A stretch of 64,000 bases of DNA from Flammulina velutipes (lineage: Eukaryota; Basidiomycota; Agaricomycetes; Agaricales; Physalacriaceae): assembly GCA_011800155.1 (NCBI GenBank), contig CM022371.1, positions 372,001 to 436,000 of the forward strand, written 5' to 3'. Below, one piece after another: positions 11,221 through 21,224 of the stretch. The notes under the pieces were generated by a model. That model did no database searches. It was not told the origin of the DNA and saw only the letters and a list, made by a program, of their open reading frames with translations. The stretch's first letter is position 1; each line of letters opens with the position of its first letter. Both the position numbers and the translations under genes were made by a program.

Positions 11221-13410
11221 TGTAGAAAATGAGTATGTCTACTCGTACATGGGGAATGATAGTTACATCCACGATTATAATGACGTCGATTGCCGCTGGT
11301 TCCCGCGTTCTTACGACTAGTTTTGCGAATGGGAAGACCGACTGTAAAAATGTAAGTCATGAGCAACAACACTGTGAAAAGAGTTGGTACCTATCGCTGT
11401 ACTACTCGCCTTGGCGATCTGTTTTTTGCCCTCCTCACTTTCTGCTTCTGCTTCCTCCCTATCAGGAGTCGATGACCCAGCCTGTAAAAATCGACCAACC
11501 GCCGGAATAAACCGTGAGGCTTCTTGACAATGGTCTTCCCACTGTTGTGCAGCCTGGAGGCGGGACGGTCTACAAGACGGATCTATGAGAGTATAAGAGA
11601 CAAGAAAACAAACGTTCGGATAACAGAACTTGCCTATGTTTGCGTAATCTGCAGTCCCGACCTGTGGCGCCATTTCCCAGTTCTCTAATGCAAGTCGTTC
11701 ATTCGAGTCCTTTTGCTTGAAGGACATTGATCCCAGGAACGCCTCAACATCGATGTTGATTTCCCACTCCTTGGGGAGCTGGCGGAGAAAGCTCGTCCCC
11801 ATCTGCAGTAAACCGCGTCCCATGAACTTCATAAGGTTTTCCTGATCCATAATGTGGTGCCCATCCTCAGCGTAAGTCATCTCGTTGCTGCGCGGTATCT
11901 TCTGCTCTGGGCTAGAATAATAGATAAGCCAAAAGCATAGAGGATGTCAATGAGATGCTCTGACCTCAAATCCATGTATTCAGGCACTAAACGCACCACC
12001 TCTTGTTTTCCCTTCTTGCCTTTACCACCGACTGCAAAATTGTAGACGGCATCGCCACTGGAGATGACAGTGGGCGGATACAAAACCACTGCAAAACGAA
12101 TGAAGCGAGGGTCTGGTTTGACGCCCTTGGGTGCGCGAGGAGGTGTACCGCCATGGGAGTGGAGTCCAGAGAATCCAATAACAAGGAATTCATCGAGAAT
12201 GAGGTACCCGCCAAGTTCGGGAAAATGGAATCGACCACCCTCGTAACCTTTGTCTAGAGGAACGTCTGCGAACACGAAGAATAGGGTCATTCCGCCAGGT
12301 GAGTCTTTCTTGTCTCGATGCTTTCCCCCAAATGCCTTCATCTGTTTCTTTAATCCGTCGCCTGAAGTACAGTTAGTCCAGCGTAGAAATCGACGGCATG
12401 AAGACGACATACGACAGACCCAACTGACAGATGAAGCGAGATTCGTCTGTACACCACCAAACGCACAATTATTCTTGGCACCAACAGCAGGAACGTTCTT
12501 GAGGTCAGCATTTGCCTTAACGGCTGCATACAACTCTGGTTCAAACTTCTCCAAGATGTTGTTGCCAATAGCGGTAAACTCCTACGACACATAATGTTAG
12601 CAACAGAAAGAAAAGAATTAGGATGCGACGTACCTTAGTGATCTCGCCTCGGATGCGAATCCCATAGTCGTCGTCGTCCTCATCATTGTTTTTCTCCGAA
12701 GACTTCCCCGCCGCCGCCGGATTGGCCACATTTCTGCAGCGCTGTATGTTGAGACCCATTGATTGACACCTGCCTTCCCCTCCAACTGGATCCCAACGTT
12801 GGTCCTTTTCGAGTTTAGTCTCACCAGTCTTCGGGTCCCTCTCATCGAACGGTCCAAGGCAGTCATTACGGAGCTCATGCAGGCGAGCTAATGCATCAGC
12901 TGGAATCTGTTGATCTCTAGAACCAGGAGTTAGTAGTAATAGAACGGTTAGCAAAGAGGACGCACGCTCTGACTGCAAAAAGCTTGAGCTGGTCCTTTTC
13001 AGCACTGGAAGCGTGCTTGCCTCTCGCAAACACCACGTCGCCCGCTTTGAACTGGAATTGACCTGAGAATAGTTAGAACAATATGACTGAAAGAATGAAG
13101 CAAACTCACCGGAATCGACCATCTCATGATCAGGCCCTTCGTGTATATTCAAGTACTCTTCCGCATACTGGTGGAATGCCTCGAGGTACGAAGGGGATGT
13201 GTCCGTGCGGTACACAAAAACACGTTTGACGATTCCATGTAGCGAGTCGGCCAGTCGTGGATGTGCTGTCTGAAGAAGAACGAGTCGTGGAAGTGCTGCG
13301 TCTCTGTTCCCGCTGACGACAACTTTTTGGTAACGCTCGCCAGAGAAAGGAAGAAAATCAAGAGCAGCGGGAGGGGGTGGGGGCCCTGGTTTTGAGTAGA
13401 CTGGAGGCAT
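11221..13410 (-). CDS. 2-oxoglutarate/Fe(II) dioxygenase, TET/JBP-like
   Basis: Multi-exon protein. The N-terminal part has a Pro-rich start, then ALPRLVLLQTAHPRLADSLH, VFVYRTDTSPSYLEAFHQYA and FKAGDVVFARG. A middle part ends in KFEPELYAAVKANADLKN. The catalytic double-stranded beta-helix shows all key residues: HRD in GGKHRDKKDSPGG (iron-binding His-x-Asp), GGRFHFPELGGYLILD, the distal His in FSGLHSHGGTPPRAP, and the Arg that would bind 2-oxoglutarate in RFAVVLYPP. The pattern matches the TET/JBP family, which oxidises 5-methylcytosine or thymine in DNA and is greatly expanded in mushrooms, often beside transposons. Intron phases join cleanly, for example EYMDLR to PEQKIPRSNEM across 11890-11960. 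The tail is Glu-rich, then basic (IRKTSRKNAG). Translation either stops near 11210-11220 or is spliced into the chromodomain exon. Another 2OG oxygenase subfamily is possible. Confidence 0.65.
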
Positions 13411-13489
13411 AATGCTAGTGAGCGAGCGACCTGTGGTAGTTTCAGATATGTTTTGTGTCTCTTTTCTGTTTTTGTCACATGATACAGAA

Positions 13490-13550
13490 TGATGTCACAT
13501 AAGAGGTCTCCCACTCAAAAAGTGAGTGGGAGTCTCTGTATGTGACGTCA
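13490..13550. repeat. 27-bp imperfect inverted repeat (hairpin) upstream of the dioxygenase gene
   Basis: The arms TGATGTCACATA...CTCCCACTC and GAGTGGGAG...TATGTGACGTCA are reverse complements with few mismatches, separated by AAAAAGT. The right arm ends in TGACGTCA, a CRE/ATF-type palindrome. It starts 80 bases upstream of the dioxygenase start codon, so it could be a promoter element or a tiny inverted-repeat element. Confidence 0.65.
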
Positions 13551-14251
13551 TCGTGGCACGTCCTTTGTGGCCAGCACTGACGATGAGTATCGTTAGTATG
13601 TGCTGGGTAATTGCCTAATATACTTACAGCCATTATGTGGGTGTGGCGCTCCACATCAACTATGTACCACAATAGTGCTGGAACTTGCGCCACTGATGGT
13701 ATTCTACCAATGATTGCCTGAGCTAGATCCTTGGGAACATTAGCGTATGCAATACTGAATAGATAGCACATACAGCCTTTGTAGTTTGGGCCGTCGCTTG
13801 ACGACGCTGCGTTTTGCCATGACGCCTCGTCAGAGCTAGAGAGAATGCTTCAATACATTTTCACAGTCGTCTTTATTTGTGTTTCTCACTTTTATATTAT
13901 TCTACGGTGATACGGTACGGTAATACTACATATGATACACGAACATGGTGGTAAGAAATGAAGAGAAGAAGCTTTACATAAAGTTGCCACGCCCATTAAT
14001 AAACGCCGCCATTCAAGACGATACGGGTATACCCGTATCGTCTGATGCAAGCCCCAGTAATACTGAAGTCGAACAATTATGTAAGCCTCTTCCTCTTGCC
14101 TGGACGCCATAACAATCGAAACACTGTTTCTTTCAGTAAGTCATAGGTTTCTGTTTGATAGTGTAGCGTAAACTATATACAATCAATTTTGAAATACCAC
14201 AATGCTTAGAAGTAAGATAATAGTGATTAAATCAAATTTGCAGGTCAAGTC
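13551..14251. other. Divergent promoter region between the dioxygenase and KOW genes
   Basis: About 700 bases with no supportable gene. It separates the two divergently transcribed cargo genes and contains the 28-bp palindrome listed separately. TACGGT/TACGG repeats lie near 13902-13922. Confidence 0.45.
14016..14043. promoter_or_regulatory. 28-bp perfect palindrome in the divergent promoter
   Basis: AGACGATACGGGTA followed immediately by its exact reverse complement TACCCGTATCGTCT. Its position in the shared promoter of two divergent genes suggests a dimeric DNA-binding-protein site; the binder is unknown. Confidence 0.6.
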
Positions 14252-17142
14252 ATGCCCGTGCGCAATCCCTTCATTGACGATGAGGCTCAGGAGGATGACA
14301 GTGACACAGAAGAAACTGGTGAGAGCTTATTATTAGTGGTTCTTGTACAGAAAGGATGCTAACACAGGATTCCTCACAGAGAACGATGAATTCCTCGACA
14401 ACTCACAGAGTGGCGCAGCGGGCTCTCGACCGGTTGACAGAGACGATAGGCCTCAGCATCAGCCCTCTCTCTTAACAACTTTCCAGAAAATCATAGATGC
14501 ATATTCGACACCCTCGCTGAAGAATGTGGACACCGACCCGTCAGAGAGCGACATTGAAGGCAGTGACTCTGAAGATGAAAGTGACACTGAAGAGGACACT
14601 GCACAAACTGTCCGTGCTACTGCCGAAGAATTGGCAGAGCGCACTGATATTGGGATGGTGCGCTTTACGGTTCGTTCCGTACGTAGCTTGTCTCTACAGG
14701 ATTCTACTTTGTGTTTGTTTAGCCTGTTAGTAGGGAAGCAAGCAGAATCTAATTCGTAGAATTCAAAGAATTTCTCACCTGCACCACTTCAGTTGTGACT
14801 TCTGGATCGCTCGGGGTGCAGGGTCTTGTCGATATCTTTATGTCCTGTATTTCGCCGATCTCGAGACAACCGCCGAGGCGAAACTAGCCAAAGTTAACCA
14901 GGCCTGCAAAGTCCCACTTTTCGGCAATTCTAAATCCTTACGGGCTTTCAATCTGGAAGATGACAAGGATCGACACAATTTATCCATGGCTAGCGCCTTT
15001 GTCACTGTATGTGAACGCGTTGGCATGCTTCCTACTCTGTTTGATGTACGCTCTGCGTTGATCATCTATGAACGAGAGGATCGTGTTACCACTTTGCTGG
15101 CTCGAGCAAGAGGTCGCCGCATGTCGATGAACTGGGCAGGAAAATGGGTTGTCATCCAAGGCGGGGAGTATCATGGTGATGTTGGATTCGTACGCGCAGG
15201 CCCCGAGATCCATTGGGATTGGCTGTCATCGTGTCGGGGTATCTGGGTGGATGTTCTCGTGGTCCCAAGGGTTTTCAACGATCCCGCACTCCGTGACTAT
15301 GGTGACAGTCTCAACGAGAATGGAAAACGACGTCCCGCCAGCGCACAGAACGATAGAGGAAACGATCCTAAGCGTCTGCGCACAGAGGGAGATGATGTCA
15401 AGCGTTTAGAGCCTCACCTTCTGGCGGATCGAAGGGGTCTTACGGTGACCAGCGAGGGACGGCTCTGGCAGGTTTACGAGCAGCTGGGCGACAGAGTATT
15501 TGCCACTGACCTTGCAGTCATTCGGATGCCAGCCAAGAAACTCACTCTAGCTCTCATGACTCCATTTGGGGTACGCCAGGCTTTCAAGGCATCTGAAAAT
15601 GTGGAGATTGATAAAGCCACATTGCCACCTCCAAGCATCTGTACGCTGGAAGAAGATGAGCGTATCGTTCATAGACCATCACGCTGGGTGGGATATATGG
15701 TGGAATGGCGAGGGGATGCAGTCTTGGCTTACAATGTTGTTGACGGGGTCAGGGAGGAACGTATTCTTCCAATGGCAGAAATAAACAAGTATTTCGACCT
15801 GGGAGAGTACGTTGAGGTGATCATCACGGAGACATCTACGGAAACAGTTGCGGGTGCAGGATGGGTCATACAGAACATACATGGCGCACTCTTGCAGCTC
15901 TTTCATCATCGTTCAACACCACATGGACACACAGGAGAGGTAAACAGCGAACATTACTTGCGTAACCTATGCTGAAGATCAGTCTAGATTTATGATATTG
16001 ACCCGAATTTCTGTCGTGCCACTACTGCCTTCTGGAAGGGGCCCAACGCTATACTCCATCATGTTCCCGATGCACCTCACTCTGTTGATACCCTCACCAA
16101 GCACCCACAAAAAAATCTGCCGCCCTATATGCTTCAACCGGAATATTATACGGGTGTGATTCCCTGGAAGGGTTTGAATGTGATCGTCACAGGAAAGCAT
16201 CGCTTCAAAGGTCAGCGAGCCAATGTAGTCGATGTCAACATTACGCCGGGCACAACAAAATCAGGTTTACGCATATCGGTGGTCATGTACAACTCAGTGA
16301 CACATACATCGTTCAAGGAGAATTTGGACTATGCTGATGTACTCGATGAGAGGTAGAACACTCTTGTTTTTTTTTTTCACCCCATATTACTGAACCTAAG
16401 TTTAAGAACGGGATGGCCTTTGAGAGTCGCAAATCCGATCAGTCCCCGCCACGTTCACGCTGGCTTCTGTGGAGACAGGAAGGACTGGCATAGAGAAATG
16501 GTTCAACACTTTGGTCGGACTTTTCAGGAGCGCGATGTCAGATGCATTTCTCCACCGTCTTCACAGTTTGATACGGCAGGCGGAGGCGCGAGCGCAGCAG
16601 GGAACATTACGACACCAGAGGACTCCTGGATTTGTCGTGATTTTCTCATTGGTGTTGCCGTACAGGTCTTTCGCAAAACTTCTATGGCGGCGAAGCCGAA
16701 AAGTATTCCAGTCGTATACCACAAGATTGGCGTCTTCCAAGCTGACGTAGAAAAGGATCGAATCAAAGGGAAAGTGATCCCCTTCAATGATGTTGTACCT
16801 CAACATCCAGGTCGGTGGCCAGCTCAAGGGAAGTGCTGGATGGTACTTGAAGGGCCATGGCAGGGGATATATGTGCGGCCGATTAAGTTCAAGATGTGGA
16901 TGGAGCAGTTCGAAGGACCAGGAGAGAAGAATGTTCCGCATTGGGAGGTGTTTGAGGTAACGCGCGATATAGGAAAGGCAGACGTGCCAACGAACAGGAG
17001 GTTGTTGATACGTGACGAACATCTTATTGTCCTCGCCGAGACTAAGCAACAGCTGAGACTGAACCAGCACCTCATCTCTTACAAAGTGGGCTCAAGAGTT
17101 GAAGATACGAACGATCCCTGGACAATCGGATTAGATGACTAA
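14252..17142 (+). CDS. KOW-motif, Spt5-like protein
   Basis: Protein of roughly 850-900 residues in several exons. The first exons encode an acidic region (DDEAQEDDSDTEE and further Asp/Glu/Ser stretches), as in Spt5. An NGN-like segment follows (DFWIARGAGSCRYLYVLYFA), then a clear KOW motif, KWVVIQGGEYHGDVGFV. A basic nuclear-localisation-like patch is KRRPASAQNDRGNDPKRLR. A second KOW-like unit is GLNVIVTGKHRFKGQRANVV (about 16170-16230). A third, weaker one is GKCWMVLEGPWQGIYVRPI. Exon joins such as GE|IYDIDPNF (about 15940-15987) and DER|TGWPLRVANP (about 16354-16408) keep the frame. Spt5 binds RNA polymerase II and nascent RNA during elongation. This copy is an element-borne relative, divergently transcribed from the dioxygenase gene, so a role in letting the element be transcribed through silent chromatin is inferred. 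The exact start and the first splice sites are uncertain. Confidence 0.65.
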
Positions 17143-17280
17143 CACTATTGTACTGGTATCATATACGTCTACTCTGCTTTGTATTATAGTTACATGATAC
17201 CAGAAATGCTCAAAACTCTTTCGAACTAGCCCTCTGGTGTGAGGCCATGGCATTGATTTACTTTAATAGGGTGGTATGTC
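17143..17280. other. Spacer downstream of the KOW gene
   Basis: Short AT-rich 3' region; no feature recognised. Confidence 0.3.
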
Positions 17281-18070
17281 AGCCCCTTTATCTTACGTTG
17301 GAGTCGCCCTGAATTTATACAGTAACCACAATGCTGATCTGCCGAATCATCTATCACAGTGCGCCATCACTCATAAGACCCCAGTGTTTGTCGCGATCGC
17401 AACTCTTTCTCCATCCATGTTGTAGGGTTTACAAGACGGTGCGTATGTCACTCGCATGGTTGGTTAGATTTAATCTGATGTGCAGTCAGACCCGCTCTTT
17501 TTCGTTGGGTGGCGCTGGACTGCCGATGAGGTTTTAAATATACGCTCATCCATGTCTTTGACATTGCTCCCTCTTCTCTTCATCTTGCCCCTGAGAATGT
17601 CTACAAGTCTATGGAATGGTGGAGTGTATCAGAGAAACTAACCTATGGTTCTGGCGTTGCAGCTGTCTCGCACCCTCCCTAATCAAACTGGGAGAGCCTC
17701 AAGGGCCAGCTCAGCAACCACACACACTACTGTTCCCCGAAAACCAACAGACGTCAATAAATTCCTAGAGAGCATCATCTGTGTTGTCAGTAACGGGCGA
17801 ACCTTCTTCAGTCATTCGAGGTGAGTGTTCCGTCCGTGTGGGCTCACATACCTACAAATGTGCATTATTCTTGCTTTTGCTTATTTGGACACTTGGTTGA
17901 ATATCCCGCATTTTCTAGTGAGGTTGCGCAACGCCATGCTGCCTATGAAGTCGCCTAGGTACGGTATGTACAAGTCAGGCTGGTCATGTTGCGGGGAGTG
18001 CGCACCATGCCTGTTCACTATAGTGCGCATGGGGACGACAACGCCGTGAGATTAGCTGACGGTGGCGCAT
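17281..18070 (+). pseudogene. Decayed ORF of unknown family inside the transposon
   Basis: Coding-looking pieces follow each other in different frames on the plus strand: VGVALNLYSNHNADLPNHLS, THKTPVFVAIATLSPSM, DPLFFVGWRWTADEVL, then LIHVFDIAPSSLHLAPENVY continuing to WWSVSEKLTYGSGVAAVSH, then FLESIICVVSNGRTFF, and VRLVMLRGVRTMPVHYSAHG. Several stops and frame changes separate them and only some fit intron signals. This is therefore either a degenerate gene or one with many small exons. The family is not recognised. It could be an eroded transposase. Confidence 0.4.
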
Positions 18071-19629
18071 AGGTTTCCTTTTCTTCCCAGCTTTTCTAGC
18101 TGTGGTATGTGGGGTGGGCGTTCAAGGGCATGAATGGCTCCTCGTGAGGTAATAGAAGGAGAGTTGAATGTGGATTAAAACAAACTGCACACAATGTGCG
18201 GTTGAAGCTAGGCTTATGGCATGTTGGCGCGTCAAGCTCGTTTTAAACGAATAGGATTGGGTAGAATCAAAATTTCCTTTTACTACGACGGTTCGTATGT
18301 GGCGCAAGATGCGAACACACCACGTTATCTAAGCCCAATCTAACAATTTCTTAGGACAAAGCAAAAGTTAATTGAAGAGTAGAGCGCACCTCTGGCGGCT
18401 CTAGCCAACCTCGATTTCATCGCCGCCAGAATTCCAAACGTTCCGACGATGAGCCACAATAACATCCCGAGTTGAAAGAGGTAGCGGCGAGTGTTTGATG
18501 GTCTCGCAGGCATACGTGGGGCGACCGCGATATCCTAAACGCTGTTATTAAGCATGACAATGGGAAGAATTGGCCTTGGACGCGTACCGTTGGAGCGCTT
18601 CGGGTGGCGGGGCGTTGGTATGGATGATACCTTCTGGCGCGCCTATTCTGCGCAGGAGACGACCGGATGGGGTGCGGATTCAGGCCAAAGTCGAAGGGCG
18701 CCATTTCCCCAAATGATAGTATGTGGTTCAAGTTAGAGCGCAGCGCTTAGAGTTTATTTGACGTACTTTTCAGATCATTGATAAGCAGATCCAAATTTCG
18801 ACCATCCTCTACTCTTTTATAACACAATACGACATCGTCGCCCTATGCAGAATAGAACAAAAGGTCCCATTGCCCACAGCCGGTATCGACGACATCTCCT
18901 CGCGAGTGCACACTCTCAATTACTTGGACAACAGTCTGTTCACGCACCAGTAGTTCGCTCATATCCATTTGCTACTAATTTACACTGTGCTCCCTACTTT
19001 GACGACTCTTTTTCGCCGCCTCCGACCAGGTATTCGCCTATTTCAACAGCTCGGACGAGGACATCCGTGGGTACTCACTCACACTCAAAGTTGAACGGGA
19101 AGCGGAGCGTGCGCTGCGCGCGCAAATCCCGTTAATCATGCGAAAGCCCGCTAGTACTCCTTGGGGCGTGAATGACGGTGAACGCCCAGCTCGAGTTGGC
19201 GCATGCTAGTGGCGATTGGGTTGACATCCCCGGATTCGATAAACCTAACATCCTTGGAGTTGAAGGGGGAAGACGTGGTAGGCGAGGGATTAGACGGAGA
19301 GATGGAGAGGCTAAGGACATGAACGAATGTACTAGTTTGTGCCGTGCTGCGATCACGCGCTTTACTGTCAACAAGTACTCTATAAGAAAGATTTTGTACG
19401 TTGATGAGAAGGAGGCAGAAAAGTAAGGGAATGGCCTCTGAGCGCGTCTAAACGCACGCAGGCCACGTCGGTATACCGACGAACCGTTCTTTAGAACGGT
19501 GTTGGCCCTGTGCTGCGATTGACGCCAACGAAGATATATTTGCCGCCAGGGAATTAGAGGTGAGGTTGGAAATAAAGAGAATGCCAATGGCAACGCAAGT
19601 TAAAAGTCGAAGTTCACCACATCACCTGA
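18071..19629. other. Right part of the transposon without an intact gene
   Basis: Short open stretches exist on both strands (for example plus 18845-19135 with SYPFATNLHCAPYFDDSFSP), but no protein family or continuous exon set could be supported. It probably contains degenerate coding sequence. Confidence 0.35.
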
Positions 19630-19655
19630 TTATATTGTCCGGCGGGAACCTTCAT
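19630..19655 (-). repeat. Second transposon-terminus-like sequence
   Basis: Read on the minus strand it is ATGAAGGTTCCCGCCGGACA followed by ATATAA, closer to the left terminus than the true right terminus is. It lies 109 bases inside the right end in the same orientation as that end, so the right end carries two direct copies of the terminal motif. Confidence 0.6.
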
Positions 19656-19729
19656 AACGTGGGATGTAAAGTAGAAGTTGAAGTTGAAGATGCCACGTGG
19701 AGTGCCTAGTTGAAATGGCAGCGTGGCAA

Positions 19730-19764
19730 GTGCTTAAATAATTTTGTCCGGCCCCGACCTACAT
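19730..19764 (-). repeat. Right terminal inverted repeat
   Basis: The reverse complement begins ATGTAGGTCGGGGCCGG and continues ACAAAATTATTTAAGCAC, matching 2187-2220. Confidence 0.75.
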
Positions 19765-19772
19765 AGATATAC
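19765..19772. repeat. Right 8-bp target site duplication
   Basis: AGATATAC, identical to the single copy in the uninterrupted paralogue at about 27666-27680 and 7/8 identical to 2179-2186. Confidence 0.75.
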
Positions 19773-19938
19773 TGGCCGTGTGACTTCAGATTTATCCCAT
19801 CCTCGGACTCCACTCTGGAGTCTGCTTGATTGCGAGGCCGCCGCTACCATGGCAGATTCTCAGTCTACCTACTGTTTGTCTTATCCACCAACCCCAGGGG
19901 TATCTTGCGTGAGGAATACTAGGGTAATATTCAGATGA
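19773..19938 (+). pseudogene. Right half of the disrupted DUF6535 gene (5' leader and first codons)
   Basis: It continues the homology to the reverse complement of 27560-27665: GTGTGAC, CCCCACTC/TCCACTCTGG-type leader, TTGATT and GCTACCATGGCAGA. The start codon at 19850 begins MADSQST, compared with MADSPPST in the intact gene, but the frame soon diverges and stops. The rest of the gene is absent here. Confidence 0.7.
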
Positions 19939-21224
19939 CGATTCTACATTTATCTGTGGGTGGCTCATGACTTCGGTAGCTAGATCATGCACTGTCCGAG
20001 ATTTAGGTTCATTTCTCCTCCTTCCCGACCTCCTGACTCTTCGCCCCAGTGGCATCTAGTGGCGTATTGGCGATCCTAAGGGAGCTCATTAGTTTTGGCA
20101 TTAAAGAAAGTAGCAAAGATGGACAGACGGAGCAGTGGCGCCCGGGTCATCGTCTCGCGCGTAAATTTGTGTGCTGGTAGCATCACTGGCAGCTCTAAGC
20201 TGATTGGCCCCGTACAGAGGCCCATTCTGTTGGCTCATCCCCCACGTCGCAAGAGCTCCTGGAGTTGGAAGGGCGTCTTGACGCCGCAGTGGCTAACTCC
20301 ATGTAAATATGTGATTCGCGTAGCTCACAGGCTGGGACATACCTTGGCTGTGATTGGATTTCTATCAGACGTAGCACCCAATTTGTCATTAGGCGTGATA
20401 TTCGAATTGTCCTTGGGCGGTTCATCTGAGCTACTCGAGCTCTTAGGTGGAGACTGGTAGAAGTTCTTCTCTCGGGTCAAGCGTTTTGGAAATCTTGAGC
20501 CTTTGTCTGTCATCCTGTTGGAATTTGCAGATGTAGCGTATAGCGAGGAGAAAGCGCGATGGGGGAAGAAGGTGATGATGATTTTGGGTGCAACGTCGCT
20601 CTTATATAGTGTCCCAAACGGATTCTACAACCTTCCAGTCTTTACGAACCATCAAGCCACTCACGGCCCCGGTCAAGGTTCTTTTTATGTTCCCCGTTCA
20701 GAACTAGCGCCAGATCACAATCCTCCGCCCCATCGAAGAGCTCTACCTACACCGAACGCGTGAATGACATATCCAAGTAAGGCTTGAGATGCCGAAGCGA
20801 AATATGTCAGTAAATGCACGGATAGTTAGAGTGTGTGTTGGTTTAACAGCTTGACGCTCATATCCTCTACAATGCACGCGTGGGAAACGATCACTTCGTA
20901 CAGAGCCTTGTTGTTCCAAACCGTTATTATTATCTCACAGCCTCGGCCAAGTGTACGCTATTTTCCCACCGGCTTGATCCCTGGGAAATATTGAGCCACT
21001 TCCGCACAAGATGACTCCTTCCCAACGTTCCTGTCTGCTCGCACTGCCAGATTAACTCTCCAACTTCCTACTCAGCGAACTCGACCTCCAACAAGACTCC
21101 CAGAAGCTCATTCCAAATAGGTGTGTCAAACATATCCATAGTAATGCCGCCACTAATAGTACAATCGATAAAATTACAACATGACGCCACAAAAAACAAA
21201 AAACACGCCCCAAAAGAACCACGC
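19939..21224. other. Region without a confident gene
   Basis: A minus-strand open stretch from about 20513 encodes MTDKGSRFPKRLTREKNFYQ, continues [18 protein letters not shown] and ends at a GTATGT donor near 20343. A possible next exon near 20130-20250 is weak. It may be a small unknown gene or a remnant; not called as CDS. Confidence 0.3.

Larger units (their letters stand above)
2187..19764. mobile_element. 17.6-kb DNA transposon with chromatin-related cargo
   Basis: The ends are related inverted repeats of about 34 bases: ATG(A/T)AGGTC, a variable patch, then CCGGACAAAATTATT and AAGCAC. Inside them lie CACGTGG-containing subterminal repeats. The element is flanked by AGATATA(T/C). The sequences on its two sides are adjacent pieces of one DUF6535-gene 5' region, as shown by uninterrupted copies at about 27.55-27.79 and 34.14-34.35 kb. 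It contains an integrase-core protein, a Cys-rich/HECT-like protein, a chromodomain protein, a 2OG-Fe(II) dioxygenase, a KOW protein and a decayed ORF. No reverse transcriptase, gag, helicase or tyrosine recombinase was recognised, so a cut-and-paste DNA element is inferred. Its superfamily is unresolved. TET/JBP genes in mushrooms are known to travel with KDZ transposons, but no KDZ transposase was recognised here. A different transposon inserted into a pre-existing gene cluster remains a weaker alternative. Confidence 0.75.

Noticed and set aside
2187..19764. Starship-type element with a tyrosine recombinase captain, or a Helitron
   Set aside because: No tyrosine-recombinase (R..HxxR..Y) protein and no Rep/helicase was found. 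The ends are inverted repeats with a target duplication, unlike Helitrons.
2187..19764. KDZ transposon
   Set aside because: The TET/JBP-like gene and 8-bp duplication would fit, but no KDZ transposase could be recognised in any frame; left open rather than claimed.
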